A stretch of DNA of 64,000 nt from Actinoalloteichus caeruleus DSM 43889 (GTDB lineage: Bacteria; Actinomycetota; Actinomycetes; Mycobacteriales; Pseudonocardiaceae): the NCBI RefSeq assembly GCF_000429185.2, contig NZ_AUBJ02000001.1, positions 496,001-560,000 of the forward strand. The letters are read 5' to 3'. The position numbers and the translations under genes are program-made. A model generated the notes under the pieces. That model ran no database searches, was not told the origin of the DNA, and saw only the letters and a list, made by a program, of their open reading frames with translations. The stretch's first letter is position 1. Every line of letters starts with the position of its first letter. Shown piece after piece: positions 25,852-35,072 of the stretch.

Positions 25852-28800
25852 TCAGGTGGCGCCTGGTGGGGAGTCGCCGAGCACGGCGTCCAGGTCCCGC
25901 AGGGCGTCCGCGCCGGCCACCGCAACCCAGGACGTTCCCGCGTCGAACTCGGCGGCGAACCGGTCGGGGCCCAGGGCTCCCCTGGCCCGGGTGGTGATGC
26001 GGTCCACGTCGAGGCGCTCCGCCGCCGGGAGGGGCGTGCCGATTCCGGCGCGCAGGCCGGTGGCCACGCCGAGCAGGCGCGCCGCCCGGGTGGCGTTGCC
26101 GGCGAGGGAATGCCCGCCGGCCAGGCCCTCCAGGGCGAGCGCGGTGGCCCGGGGGTCGACCAGCCGCCTGGCGGTGGTGAGCCCCTCGTCGTGGAGGCGG
26201 AGCGCGGTGACCGCGTCGCCGCGCTGTTCGGCGACGAAGCCGAGTTCGGCGAGGATCAGGGTGCTCGCCGGTTCGAAACTCGTCGTGCGGTGCCAGTCCG
26301 CCAGGTCGAGCAGCAGGCGTTCGGCCTCGTCCCAGCGGCCTTCCCGGCGCGCCCCCAGCGCCAGGCCCGTCTCCGCGTACAGCCGGCCCGGGGTGAAGTC
26401 CTGTTCCAGCGCGACGGTCCTGGCCCGTTCGTGGAGGTCCCTGGCGCGGGTGTGGTCGCCGGTGAGCAGGGCGATCCGGCCCAGCCAGGACAGCTGGTAG
26501 GAGACCTCAGGCCACAGCCGGAGCCCCTCGGCGCCGCGCAACCCCTCCTGGTGCAGGCGTTCGGCGCGGGGGTAGTCGCCGGCCAGCTCGGCCAGGGCGC
26601 CGAGCACGAACGCGCCCTGGAGCTGCCCCCAGCGGTCGCCGAGCCCCCGGAAGAGTTCACGGCTGCGGGTGGCGGCGGCGTGGGAGGCGGGGAAGTCGCC
26701 CCGGCCCATCCGCTGGTTGGCCCGGTCGGCGAGGGCGGCCGCCACACCCCAGGTGTCGCCCCGCGCCTCGATCAGGGTGAGCGCCCGGTCGGTGAGCTGG
26801 CTGCCGGCGACCAGGTCGCCCAGGGTGGAGGTCACGTAGCCGAGGAACCACAGCGCCCGGCCCCGGGCGAGGAGCGCGCTGCCCGTCGTCGCCGGGTCCT
26901 CGGAGGACACGGCCGGTGCGGCTTGCCCCGCCGGGTCGGCGTCCCCTGGTGGGCCGGCCGGCACGGCTCGACCGGCCGGGTCGGCCTCGCCTGACGGGCC
27001 GGCCGGTGGTAGCGGTGCGGGGCGGCGGGTGCCGTCGGCCCGGTGCGCGGGGTCAGGGCGGGCGGGTGCGGTGCCCGCCGGCGCGGGCGGTGCTGGTTCG
27101 GGGTGAACGCGGGCCCAGCCGGGGCGGAGCCCGGGGTCGACGGGGTGCCCGTCGAGGTCGAGCAGGCCGGCCAGCCAGGCCGACGCGGTCTCCCCGGCGG
27201 GGTGGTGGTCCGCTCCGGGAACGGCCAGCGCGGCCCGCAGCGAGCGCCGGGCCTCCGCCGTGCGCCCCCGGAGGAACCAGGACCAGACCAGGGAGGTGAC
27301 CAGGCGCAGCGCGGTGTCGACGTCCCCGCAGCTGGTGGCGGTGTCCAGGGCGTGGCGGAGGTTCGCCGTCTCCGCGTCGAGCCGGTGCAACCACCGGCGC
27401 TGCTCCGGGCCACGTACCCCGTCGTCGGCCCGTTCGGCCAGGCCCAGGTAGTGGGCGGCGTGCCGGCGGCGCACCGCGTCGAGCTCGCCGGCCTCGGCGA
27501 GCCGGTCGCGCCCGTAGGCGGCCACCGACTCCAGCAGCCGGTACCGGGGGAGTCCGGTGCCGCCGTCGACGGGGGTGACCAGGGACCGGTCCACCAGGGT
27601 GGTGAGCAGGTCGACGACCTCCTCGCGGGCGACGGTGCCCCCGGGGCCCACGTCCTCGGCGGCGGCCAGGTCGAACCCGTCGCGGTGGACGGCGAGTCGG
27701 CGGAGCAGGAGGCGTTCCGGCTCGCTCAGCGGTTCCCAACTCCAGTCGAGGGTGGCGCGGAGCGTGCGCTGCCGGTCGGGTGCGTCGCGTGGGCCCCGGG
27801 TGAGCAGCCGGAACCGGTCGTCGAGGCGGCGCAGCAGCTCCTCGGGGCCGAGTGCGCGAATCCGGGCGGCGGCCAGTTCGAGCGCGAGGGGGATGCCGTC
27901 GAGCCGGGTCGCGACGGCCGCCAGGGCGCGGGCGTTGCCGTCGGTCAGGGCGAAGCCGGGCGTGGTGTCGGCGGCGCGGTCGACGAGGAGGCGCACCGCG
28001 TCGCTCCGTTCGGCCCCGGCGCGGACCTCGATCTCGGCGGCCGGGGCGCTGGCCGGGGCGGGCAGGCTGAGCGGGGGGACCGGCCACACCCGTTCCCCGG
28101 CGAGCCCGAGCGGTTCCTGGCTGGTGGCCAGGACGCGCAGCGAGGGCACCCGGGCCAGCAGCAGCGCGGCGAGGTCGGCGACGGCGGCGACCAACCGTTC
28201 GCAGTTGTCCACCACCAGCAGCCAGTCGCGGTGGTGCAGCGCCGCCGCCAGCCGTTCGCCGGTGCGCGGGTGGTGGGGCTCGTCGGAGGCGCCGCCGAGG
28301 ACGTCGCGCAGTCCGAGAGCCGAGGCCACCGCCTCGGCCACCCGGTCCACCGGGTCCCCGTGATCAGGGCCGGGAGCGTCCAACCCGGCCAGTTCGACCA
28401 GCCGGGCGGTGACGGGTGCCTCGGTGTCGGGGTCCTCGGCGGGTGCGGCGGGTGGCGGTCCGCTGGTGGGGTGGACCGGCGGCGGGTGGTCGGGGTGCTG
28501 GGTGGACAGTCGGCGGGCCACCTCGATCGCCAGCCGGGTCTTCCCGACCCCGCCCGGTCCGGTCAGGGTGACCAGGCGCTGCTGGCGGAGGACGGCGACG
28601 AGCTCCGCGACCGCCGCCTCCCGACCCACCAGGGTGGTCAGCGCGGTCGGGAGGGGCGCCGCCGTGCCCGCCGCCGGCGCAGGTGGGGAGGGCGCGGCGA
28701 GCGCGGGGTCCTGCCGGAGGATCGCCCGGTGCAGCGCGGCCACCGGTGGGCTCGGGTCCACGCCGAGTTCCTCCCGCAGGCGGTGCCGCAGCTCCTCGTA

Positions 28801-29445
28801 ACCCGCCAACGCCTCCGCCTGCCTGCCGGCCCGGTAGAGGGCGATCAGGTGCCGTTCGCGGAGCCGTTCCCGAATGGGGTGGCGGGCGACCGTCGGCGTG
28901 AGTTCGACGGCGAGCCCGGCGTGGTCGCCGAGCCGGAGCCGGGCCTCGGCCCACTCCTCCGTCGCGACCAGCCGTTCCTCCTCCCACACCGACGCCGCCG
29001 CCACGGCGGCGGGTTCCGCCGCCAGGTCCGCCAACGCCGGCCCCCGCCACACCGCCAGCGCCTCCCCGAGCCGGCCGGCGCGGACCTCGGGGTCCCTGGC
29101 CGCCCGGGCCTCGGCGACCAGGCCCCGGAACCGCCGCAGGTCCAGGTCGGACCCGGCGACGGCCAACAGGTAGCCGGGGGGTTGGCGGACGACGAGGGCC
29201 CCCGCCCCGGGCTCCGCCCGGTCCAGGGCGCGGCGCAGCTGGGACACCTTGGTCTGGACGGTGTTCACCGGGTTGCCCGGGGGGCGGCCACGCCACAGCC
29301 GCTCGACGAGCGCGCTGGTCGGCACCGGCCGGCCCTCGCCGAGCAGGAGCACCGCGAGCAGGAGCCGGACCTTCGCCTCCGGCACGGTCACCGCCGTGCC
29401 CGCGTCCGTCCACACCGCCAGTGGCCCCAACACCCCGAATCGCAC
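25852..29445 (-). CDS. AfsR/SARP-type regulator with NB-ARC and TPR domains
   Basis: A 1197-residue regulator. Residues about 1-95 form an OmpR-like winged helix (MRFGVLGPLAVW, NTVQTKVSQLRRALD), about 100-245 the BTAD domain (RFRGLVAEARAA, EELGVDPSPPVAALHRAIL). An STAND ATPase follows with Walker A GPGGVGKTRLAIE near residue 295 and a Walker B-like LLVVDNCERL. From about 620 on there are TPR-like helices, interrupted near 780-870 by a Pro/Ala/Gly-rich linker with imperfect repeats. Such proteins sense an unknown signal and activate nearby or secondary-metabolism genes. It is divergent from the dehydrogenase at 29641, a plausible target. No SARP-type repeats were found there. Confidence 0.88.
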   Translation of the reverse strand: MRFGVLGPLAVWTDAGTAVTVPEAKVRLLLAVLLLGEGRPVPTSALVERLWRGRPPGNPVNTVQTKVSQLRRALDRAEPGAGALVVRQPPGYLLAVAGSDLDLRRFRGLVAEARAARDPEVRAGRLGEALAVWRGPALADLAAEPAAVAAASVWEEERLVATEEWAEARLRLGDHAGLAVELTPTVARHPIRERLRERHLIALYRAGRQAEALAGYEELRHRLREELGVDPSPPVAALHRAILRQDPALAAPSPPAPAAGTAAPLPTALTTLVGREAAVAELVAVLRQQRLVTLTGPGGVGKTRLAIEVARRLSTQHPDHPPPVHPTSGPPPAAPAEDPDTEAPVTARLVELAGLDAPGPDHGDPVDRVAEAVASALGLRDVLGGASDEPHHPRTGERLAAALHHRDWLLVVDNCERLVAAVADLAALLLARVPSLRVLATSQEPLGLAGERVWPVPPLSLPAPASAPAAEIEVRAGAERSDAVRLLVDRAADTTPGFALTDGNARALAAVATRLDGIPLALELAAARIRALGPEELLRRLDDRFRLLTRGPRDAPDRQRTLRATLDWSWEPLSEPERLLLRRLAVHRDGFDLAAAEDVGPGGTVAREEVVDLLTTLVDRSLVTPVDGGTGLPRYRLLESVAAYGRDRLAEAGELDAVRRRHAAHYLGLAERADDGVRGPEQRRWLHRLDAETANLRHALDTATSCGDVDTALRLVTSLVWSWFLRGRTAEARRSLRAALAVPGADHHPAGETASAWLAGLLDLDGHPVDPGLRPGWARVHPEPAPPAPAGTAPARPDPAHRADGTRRPAPLPPAGPSGEADPAGRAVPAGPPGDADPAGQAAPAVSSEDPATTGSALLARGRALWFLGYVTSTLGDLVAGSQLTDRALTLIEARGDTWGVAAALADRANQRMGRGDFPASHAAATRSRELFRGLGDRWGQLQGAFVLGALAELAGDYPRAERLHQEGLRGAEGLRLWPEVSYQLSWLGRIALLTGDHTRARDLHERARTVALEQDFTPGRLYAETGLALGARREGRWDEAERLLLDLADWHRTTSFEPASTLILAELGFVAEQRGDAVTALRLHDEGLTTARRLVDPRATALALEGLAGGHSLAGNATRAARLLGVATGLRAGIGTPLPAAERLDVDRITTRARGALGPDRFAAEFDAGTSWVAVAGADALRDLDAVLGDSPPGAT

Positions 29446-29640
29446 CAGCGGACCCTAGCCGTCGTCCCCGTCACGACCGGGTCGTGCGCGCACCCGGGGG
29501 AAACCGTGCGCGTGGGCGACGAGGGTGGTCGTCGAACCGGGGAGGGCATGGCTCCACCAGGACCACCCGGGTGCGGTGTGGACGGACGAGGCACACCGCC
29601 CTCCCCGGCGCCGACACGACGAACGACGAGGACGAGGACC

Positions 29641-30528
29641 ATGAGTGACGAGCGGAGCACGCCAGCCCCGGTGACCCTGATCGGGCTGGGCCCGATGGGG
29701 CGGGCGATGGTGCGGAGCCTGCTGCGCGCGGGGCATCCGGTGACCGTGTGGAACCGCACGGCGAGCAGGGCCGACGAGCTGGTGGCCGAGGGGGCGACGC
29801 TGGCGGCCAGCCCGGCGGAGGCCGTCGCGGCCAGCGAGGTCGTCGTGCTGAGCCTGACCGACTACCAGGCCATGTACGAGGTGCTGGCGTCGGCGACCGG
29901 CGCCCTGGCGGGGCGGACCCTGGTGAACCTGAGTTCGGACACCCCGGAGGTGACCAGGGAGGCCGCCCGCTGGGCGGAGGGCCACGGCGCGCGGTTCCTG
30001 ACCGGTGGGGTCATGGTTCCGGCAGTGATGGTCGGCACCGACGCCTGCTACGTCTACTACAGCGGCGAGCGGGACGTCGTCGACCGGCACCGCTCGACGC
30101 TGGCCGTCATCGGGGAACCCCGGTACGTCGGGCAGGACCCGGCCGCCGCCCAGCTGTTCTACCAGGCCCAGTTGGCGGTGTTCCTCACCGCGCTGGCCGG
30201 GCTCCTCCAGGGCACCGCGATGGTGCGCTCCGCCGGGGTGAGCGCCGCCGACTTCGTCCCCCAGGCGTTCGGGACGTTGACCCAGCTCCCGGCGATGGTC
30301 GCCGGGACGGACGAGGAACTCGACTCCGGTTCGTACCCGGGAGACCAGAGCACGGCGACGATGATGGGCGCCACCGCCGACCACATCCTCCGGACGAGCG
30401 CCGCGCTGGGCCTCGACCTCGCGCTGCCCGGCGCCGTGCACTCCCTGTACGAGCGGGCGATCGCCGCCGGTCACGGCGGGGACAACTGGACGAGCCTGTT
30501 CGAGATCGTCCGAGGCACCTCGGCCTGA
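29641..30528 (+). CDS. IRED-like NAD(P)-dependent oxidoreductase
   Basis: A 295-residue member of the beta-hydroxyacid dehydrogenase/imine reductase superfamily. The Rossmann start VTLIGLGPMGRAMVRSLLRAGH with VWNRTASR indicates NADP preference. The middle has NLSSDTPEVTREAARWA and FLTGGVMVPAVMVGT, and the all-alpha C-terminal domain contains YPGDQSTATMMGA. The usual catalytic Lys of hydroxyacid dehydrogenases is not evident, which fits imine reductase-like members. ATG 29641 follows GAGGACC. Divergent from the BTAD regulator. Confidence 0.85.
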   Translation: MSDERSTPAPVTLIGLGPMGRAMVRSLLRAGHPVTVWNRTASRADELVAEGATLAASPAEAVAASEVVVLSLTDYQAMYEVLASATGALAGRTLVNLSSDTPEVTREAARWAEGHGARFLTGGVMVPAVMVGTDACYVYYSGERDVVDRHRSTLAVIGEPRYVGQDPAAAQLFYQAQLAVFLTALAGLLQGTAMVRSAGVSAADFVPQAFGTLTQLPAMVAGTDEELDSGSYPGDQSTATMMGATADHILRTSAALGLDLALPGAVHSLYERAIAAGHGGDNWTSLFEIVRGTSA

Positions 30529-30579
30529 GCGGCAGCAGCGGCGGCGTCGGGCGCCCCGTGGCCTGGGGGAGGGGCCCGG

Positions 30580-31839
30580 TCAGCGGACGGTGGGGAACCT
30601 CGTGGTGGGCTCCTCACCCCACTCGGGCGGCGGCTGCTGGCCGCCCGGCGGGCGACCGGGTGGGGGACCGTCGACCACGCGACCCTCGCGCGGGGGGCCG
30701 CCGTCCCCGGGCCGCCCGCCGCGGGGCTGGCCGCCTTCCACCGGGCGCCCGTCCCGCGGCGGTCCACCGGGCCGGCGCTCACCCCGGCCGGGCTCGCCGG
30801 GCTGACCGCGTCGACCATCAGGTCGTCCGCCCGGTGCCCGGTCACGGCCCGGGCGGACGACCGGCAGGTGCACGGTGTCGGCCTCGGAGTCCTCGACGGC
30901 GGGCCGCCGGGGGGCCGGGCGGCCCAGCGCCTCGGTCACGGCCTCCTCCGGTCCGGGCGGTGGGGTGCGCAGGGCGGTGGTGGGCGCCGCCGACCCCGCG
31001 GGGGTGCGCAGCGCGGTGGTCGGCGCTTCGGGCGTGGGCTGGGCGGGGAGCGCGGTGGTGGCGTCCTCGTCGGCCGGTGGCCTGGGCATCGCCGTCGTCG
31101 GGGCGGCCGGGGGCGGCACCGACGACACCGGCCGTGGCGGGGTCGGCTCGGTGTGCTCGCGGGACGCCGGCGCATCGCCGGCACCGGCCGCCTCCTCGGC
31201 GGGAGAGGGGGACACGGCGGCGGGCACCGGCCCGGTGGCCACCGCCCACCGCAGCGCCGGCACCCCCGCCGCCCAGTCGGTCAGCTTGCCCATCGGCGCG
31301 ACGCCGAACCGCATGACCAGGTAGGCGACGAGCGTGCCCAGCACCAGTCCGGCGATCACGTCGTGCGGGTAGTGCGCGCCGACGAACACCCGGGAGAACG
31401 CGGTCACCACGGCGGAGACCAGCACCCAGGTCGCCACCCGTCGCCAGGCCATCGCCAACCCGACCGCCGCCGCCGTGGCGAAGGTGGTGTGGTTGCTGGG
31501 GAACGAGTAGTCGCCGATGGGATCGCAGGCCACGATCATGACCACGTCGATCGACTGGCAGGGTCTCTCCTGCCCGACCCCGGTCTTGATCGCCTCGCTC
31601 ACCAGGTAGGAGAGGGCCGTCGCCGCGAGGGCGAGCAGAGCCAGCGGCAGAGCCCGGCCCCCGGCCCCCCTGGCCCGCCACCAGTTCAGCAGGAGCAGCA
31701 CGACCAGCATGATCGGCAGCCCGTCGGTGATGATCTCGGAGGCGAGGTGCACCCAGTCCGGCGTTCCGGACGCGAACTCGACCAGCCCCCGGTACAGGCT
31801 CGCGCTGATGCCGGGGACGCCGTCAGGGGTCTGTGCCAT
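30580..31839 (-). CDS. PAP2-family membrane phosphatase with long disordered tail
   Basis: A 419-residue protein. Residues about 1-200 are a PAP2 domain with about five membrane helices and the full motif set: KTGVGQERP, PSNHTTF and SRVFVGAHYPHDV. Relatives dephosphorylate undecaprenyl pyrophosphate or other lipid phosphates. The C-terminal ~210 residues are Pro/Thr/Arg/Gly-rich and include repeats of the type APTTALRTP followed by a GRPGDGG-like segment; this part is much longer than in typical family members. No good ribosome site precedes ATG 31839. Confidence 0.85.
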   Translation of the reverse strand: MAQTPDGVPGISASLYRGLVEFASGTPDWVHLASEIITDGLPIMLVVLLLLNWWRARGAGGRALPLALLALAATALSYLVSEAIKTGVGQERPCQSIDVVMIVACDPIGDYSFPSNHTTFATAAAVGLAMAWRRVATWVLVSAVVTAFSRVFVGAHYPHDVIAGLVLGTLVAYLVMRFGVAPMGKLTDWAAGVPALRWAVATGPVPAAVSPSPAEEAAGAGDAPASREHTEPTPPRPVSSVPPPAAPTTAMPRPPADEDATTALPAQPTPEAPTTALRTPAGSAAPTTALRTPPPGPEEAVTEALGRPAPRRPAVEDSEADTVHLPVVRPGRDRAPGGRPDGRRGQPGEPGRGERRPGGPPRDGRPVEGGQPRGGRPGDGGPPREGRVVDGPPPGRPPGGQQPPPEWGEEPTTRFPTVR

Positions 31840-32294
31840 GCGTGTCCGTTGTCCAATCTCGGTCGGGCGGCGGTCCGCGCTACCGGCGGGGGCGTGGAAC
31901 GGGGCGGGTGCGGGACCCGGCCGATGATCTTGACACAGTCGTGGGTGCCGTCTCGGCGGGCGGGGTTCTGGTGCTCCTCGTTCTCCGGGGGACGCGTGTC
32001 GTCGTCCCGACGTTGCCCGCCCCGTGCGGTGCCTGGGGCCGCCGGCCCGGGCCGCCGACCTCTCCTCCCAGGATCTCGCGCTTGCCGGATCGGTGGTCGG
32101 CGGGGTCGCCCAGCGTGAGCGGGCTGGCGGGCCGCCGCCCTCGTGGGTGCCAATCCCGTCGCACGGACGGGGGTGGGCGGACGGCCCGTGGTGTCCGCAG
32201 GGGAGGCCGAGGTGCGGCGGCCGTCTCCCCTCCGCCGCGCGCCGCACCTGGCGGGTGGGGATGCTCGGCCCGGGCCGCCGCACCGGTGAGGGGA
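31840..32294. other. Gap upstream of PAP2 gene
   Basis: About 450 bp with no credible gene. A TGATCTTGACACAG stretch near 31925 could belong to a promoter but no -10 partner was clear. Confidence 0.4.
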
Positions 32295-32561
32295 TCAGTG
32301 CTGGGCGTCGGCGAGGGTCAACAACAGCGAGAACGTGAGGTTCCCGGTCGCCAGGAGTCCGCCGAGCACGGCGGTCCAGTCGACCCGGTACTCCCGCCCG
32401 GTGAGGGCCGACAGGACGGCGCACGCCAGTGCCGAACCCGCACTGACCAGGGAACCGACCGGGAACACCCAGCTGGCCACGGCGAGACCCAGCGCCACCG
32501 GGCCCAGCCAGGCCCCGCGTCCGGGGCGTTGCCCGGCCGGCCGTACCCGGGTTGCTCCCAC
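32295..32561 (-). CDS. Small membrane protein
   Basis: An 88-residue protein with two or three predicted membrane helices (GPVALGLAVASWVFPVG, LVSAGSALACAVLSAL, AVLGGLLATGNLTFSLLLTL), resembling DUF4190-type proteins. GTG 32561 follows GGAGG at about 10 nt. Function unknown. Confidence 0.55.
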   Translation of the reverse strand: MGATRVRPAGQRPGRGAWLGPVALGLAVASWVFPVGSLVSAGSALACAVLSALTGREYRVDWTAVLGGLLATGNLTFSLLLTLADAQH

Positions 32562-33271
32562 GATCCGGCCCCCTCCACCTGCGGTTCCCCGCGCCCGGTT
32601 GGAGCGGGGTGGACGTCCTCGACGCCCCACCGTGGCGTCCCGGGCGGGGAGCACGGCGGAGGCATGCGTCTCGCGGTCGGTCCGGCGAGCGTCGTCGCGA
32701 GTGTCCGCCGCCGGGGATGGGGTCGCGGTGAGGGCACGCGTGCTCCTCGGCCGATGACCTCCACCGGGTGGTGGGTTCCGCCATTCCGGGGGTGGGTGCG
32801 GGTGCCGGCCCGGCGGTGTGATCGGCGATCGGCAGGACGACAGCACCCGAGTGGCCGGCCGGTGGCGGAGCCGGGGGAGAGCGGTTCCGCGCTTCCACGG
32901 CCCCCGCCGGGCGGGCCATCGCCGTCCACCGCACCGGCTCCCAGGGGCGACGCGTGTCCCCGTCCGGACGTCGGCCTCGTGGCCAGGGTGTGGGGCGAGG
33001 CCGGTGGGAGCGGCCCGCTCCCGTGCGGCACCGCCGGGTAGTCCGGGCCCGCCGGGGAGCCGGCGTGTCGGTGTGCCGCCGCGTCCCGGGAAGGGGACCG
33101 TGCCCCCGGCGAACCCGGCGAACCCGGCGAACCCGGCGAACCCGGCGAACCTGGGGACCCGTGGGGCGGGCGGGGCCGGAGCATGATGGAGGCCGACGTG
33201 CTTGTTCGGCGCCGACCACCGGGACGACCGGTGCGGTGCCAGCCCCGGAAGGTGACGGGAAGGGGACCGCG
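32562..33271. other. Gap with a 9-bp tandem repeat
   Basis: About 710 bp without a convincing gene; long open frames here have the low-complexity composition of non-coding high-GC DNA. The only structure seen is the tandem repeat at 33107-33151. Confidence 0.45.
33107..33151. repeat. Five tandem 9-bp repeats
   Basis: CGGCGAACC is repeated five times without change, 120 bp upstream of the hydrolase start. Confidence 0.9.
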
Positions 33272-34141
33272 ATGGCCGTGGACTGGCGGGACTACGACCG
33301 GGACGAGTTGGCTCGGCAGTACTCGCCGAGCTCCCGGGTGGACGACATCGGGCCCTACCTCGCCGACTACGCCCGCCGCAGCGACGAGGCCCGCCGGGAC
33401 CTGGTGGTCCACCGCGACCTCAGCTACGGGACCGACCCCGAACAGGCCTTCGACTACTTCCCCGCATCCAGGGCGGGCGCGCCGCTGCACGTGTTCGTCC
33501 ACGGCGGGTACTGGCAGGAACTCAGCCGGCACGACTCGGCCTTCCCCGCCCTCGACCTCGTCCCGGCGGGCGCCGCCTTCGTGGCACTCGGATACGGGCT
33601 CGCCCCGGCCCACGACCTCGCCGAGATCGTCGCCTCGGTCAGCCTCGGCATCCGTCGCCTCTGCCAGCACCGGTCCGAGCTCCCGGGGACCCCCTCGGAG
33701 GTCCACCTGAGCGGGACCTCGGCCGGGGCGCACCTGGTGGCCAGCGCCCTGCTCGACGTCGAGGGCTGGCGGCGCGACGGTCTCGACCCCTCGCGGGACG
33801 TCGCCAGCGCCACCCTCCTCAGTGGCGTGTACGAGCTGGAGCCGTTGCGCCACACCTACGTCAACGACGCCCTGGGCCTGGACGCGGCGGCCGCGGCCGC
33901 GCACAGCCCGCTCCTGGCCCTCCGCTCGCCGCTCCCGCCCCTCCTCGTCGCCCTCGGTCGGAACGAGACGGAGGAGTTCGGCCGGCAACACCGGGAGTTC
34001 GTCGACCGCGCCCGCGCCGTGGGCACCGAGGTCACCGACGTCGTGGTGCCCGGGCGCGACCACTTCGACCTCCCCCTCGACCTCGGCCGGCGGGGCACGG
34101 TCGTCGGGGACGCGGTGCGGCGGCGGATGCGGTTGGGCTGA
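33272..34141 (+). CDS. Kynurenine formamidase-like alpha/beta hydrolase
   Basis: A 289-residue hydrolase. VHGGYWQ is the HGGYW oxyanion motif of arylformamidases, GTSAG at about residue 150 holds the nucleophile Ser, and DHFDLP near the end holds the His. The N-terminal extension (WRDYDRDELARQYSPSSRV) is also formamidase-like. It would hydrolyse N-formylkynurenine or a similar amide/ester; no other tryptophan-catabolism gene is nearby, so the substrate is uncertain. ATG 33272 follows GAAGGGGACC. Confidence 0.8.
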   Translation: MAVDWRDYDRDELARQYSPSSRVDDIGPYLADYARRSDEARRDLVVHRDLSYGTDPEQAFDYFPASRAGAPLHVFVHGGYWQELSRHDSAFPALDLVPAGAAFVALGYGLAPAHDLAEIVASVSLGIRRLCQHRSELPGTPSEVHLSGTSAGAHLVASALLDVEGWRRDGLDPSRDVASATLLSGVYELEPLRHTYVNDALGLDAAAAAAHSPLLALRSPLPPLLVALGRNETEEFGRQHREFVDRARAVGTEVTDVVVPGRDHFDLPLDLGRRGTVVGDAVRRRMRLG

Positions 34142-34971
34142 GCCGGACCGGCGAGCGGTGCTCCGCTCGGGTGGCGCGGAGTCGCGTCGTACCGGGGGCG
34201 GCGGATCGGCCCCCGGGGCGCACCGCTTCCGGCGCCGTGGAGCGGGCCCCGCACCGGCCCCGGTCGCGCCAGGGCGGCCTGGGTGTCGCCCTGCCGGATC
34301 GAGGCACGGATGGCGGGTGGGGTCGGGGTCGGGTGGACCTGGCCGGGTCCGGTCCTGCCGCCCGCCACCGGGAACCGCCGCCAACCGGAACCCCTCCGCC
34401 GGCCGCCATGCCACCCGGCCGCCGCCTCGGGAGGTGATCGGCGCCGCGCGGATTCGCCAGAAGCCCCGGGATCTCGCCCGCGCACCGTCGACGCGGGCCC
34501 GCTGGGCGCCTCGGTGGGGGCGATGGTGGATCGCGGCACCACGGCGCGGAGCGGGGGCGGTGTCATCCGCCGCCCGGCGTCCCCGGCGGGGCGTGTGGGC
34601 GTGGAACGGCTCGGGACCGGGGGCCAGGGCGCGGCGAGGTGGTGGTGTGGAGTTCGGTGGCTGGTTCCCGTCCGCCATGTGACGCAGCCCTCATGCGGAC
34701 GGCTCCGCCGAACGGCCCACGCCGGCCGGTGGCGGGGCGAGCGGGCGGGGGCCGGACGGCGGTAGGGCTGTGGAGAGCGCGGATGGGCCGTTGTGGTCAA
34801 CCTTCGACGCCATCGGGGCCACGCCGGGGTGGTCCGTTCGTTCGACCACCGGCCGAGGAGCGTGAGCCAGCGGTGCCGGCGGTGGGGAACCGCCGATCCG
34901 CGCGTCGGAGTGCGAAAATTGGCACCCATCATTTGTCCAGATGAAACAATAAATTTAGCGCATATCTAATC
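34142..34971. other. Gap before the LuxR regulator
   Basis: About 830 bp without a convincing gene. The last ~70 bp are strikingly AT-rich (ACAATAAATTTAGCG, CATATCTAATC) compared with the rest of the window and lead into the promoter described next. Confidence 0.5.
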
Positions 34972-35001
34972 TTGACGTTTGGGAGCGCTCCCACTTACGC
35001 T
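34972..35001 (+). promoter_or_regulatory. Promoter of the LuxR-type regulator gene
   Basis: TTGACG (34972-34977) and TACGCT (34996-35001) are spaced 18 bp and match -35 and TAnnnT -10 elements. Transcription would begin near 35008, which rules out translation starts before about 35013. The spacer is filled by a perfect palindrome. Confidence 0.7.
34980..34993. promoter_or_regulatory. CebR-type operator TGGGAGCGCTCCCA
   Basis: A perfect 14-bp palindrome identical to the box bound by the cellobiose repressor CebR in Streptomyces. Lying between -35 and -10, a bound repressor would block RNA polymerase. It is the only perfect copy noticed in the window. Confidence 0.8.
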
Positions 35002-35072
35002 CGGGCGGCCGTGTGGCGGCACGGATCGGAGGTGGCGACCAGCGGACTTCCAGCACATTCAGGACCCTCGCG

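Noticed and set aside
27043-29640. Long open frame on the plus strand across the BTAD gene
   Set aside because: It is antisense to a clear AfsR-type protein and shows no domain; only its last part, from 29641, is a real gene.
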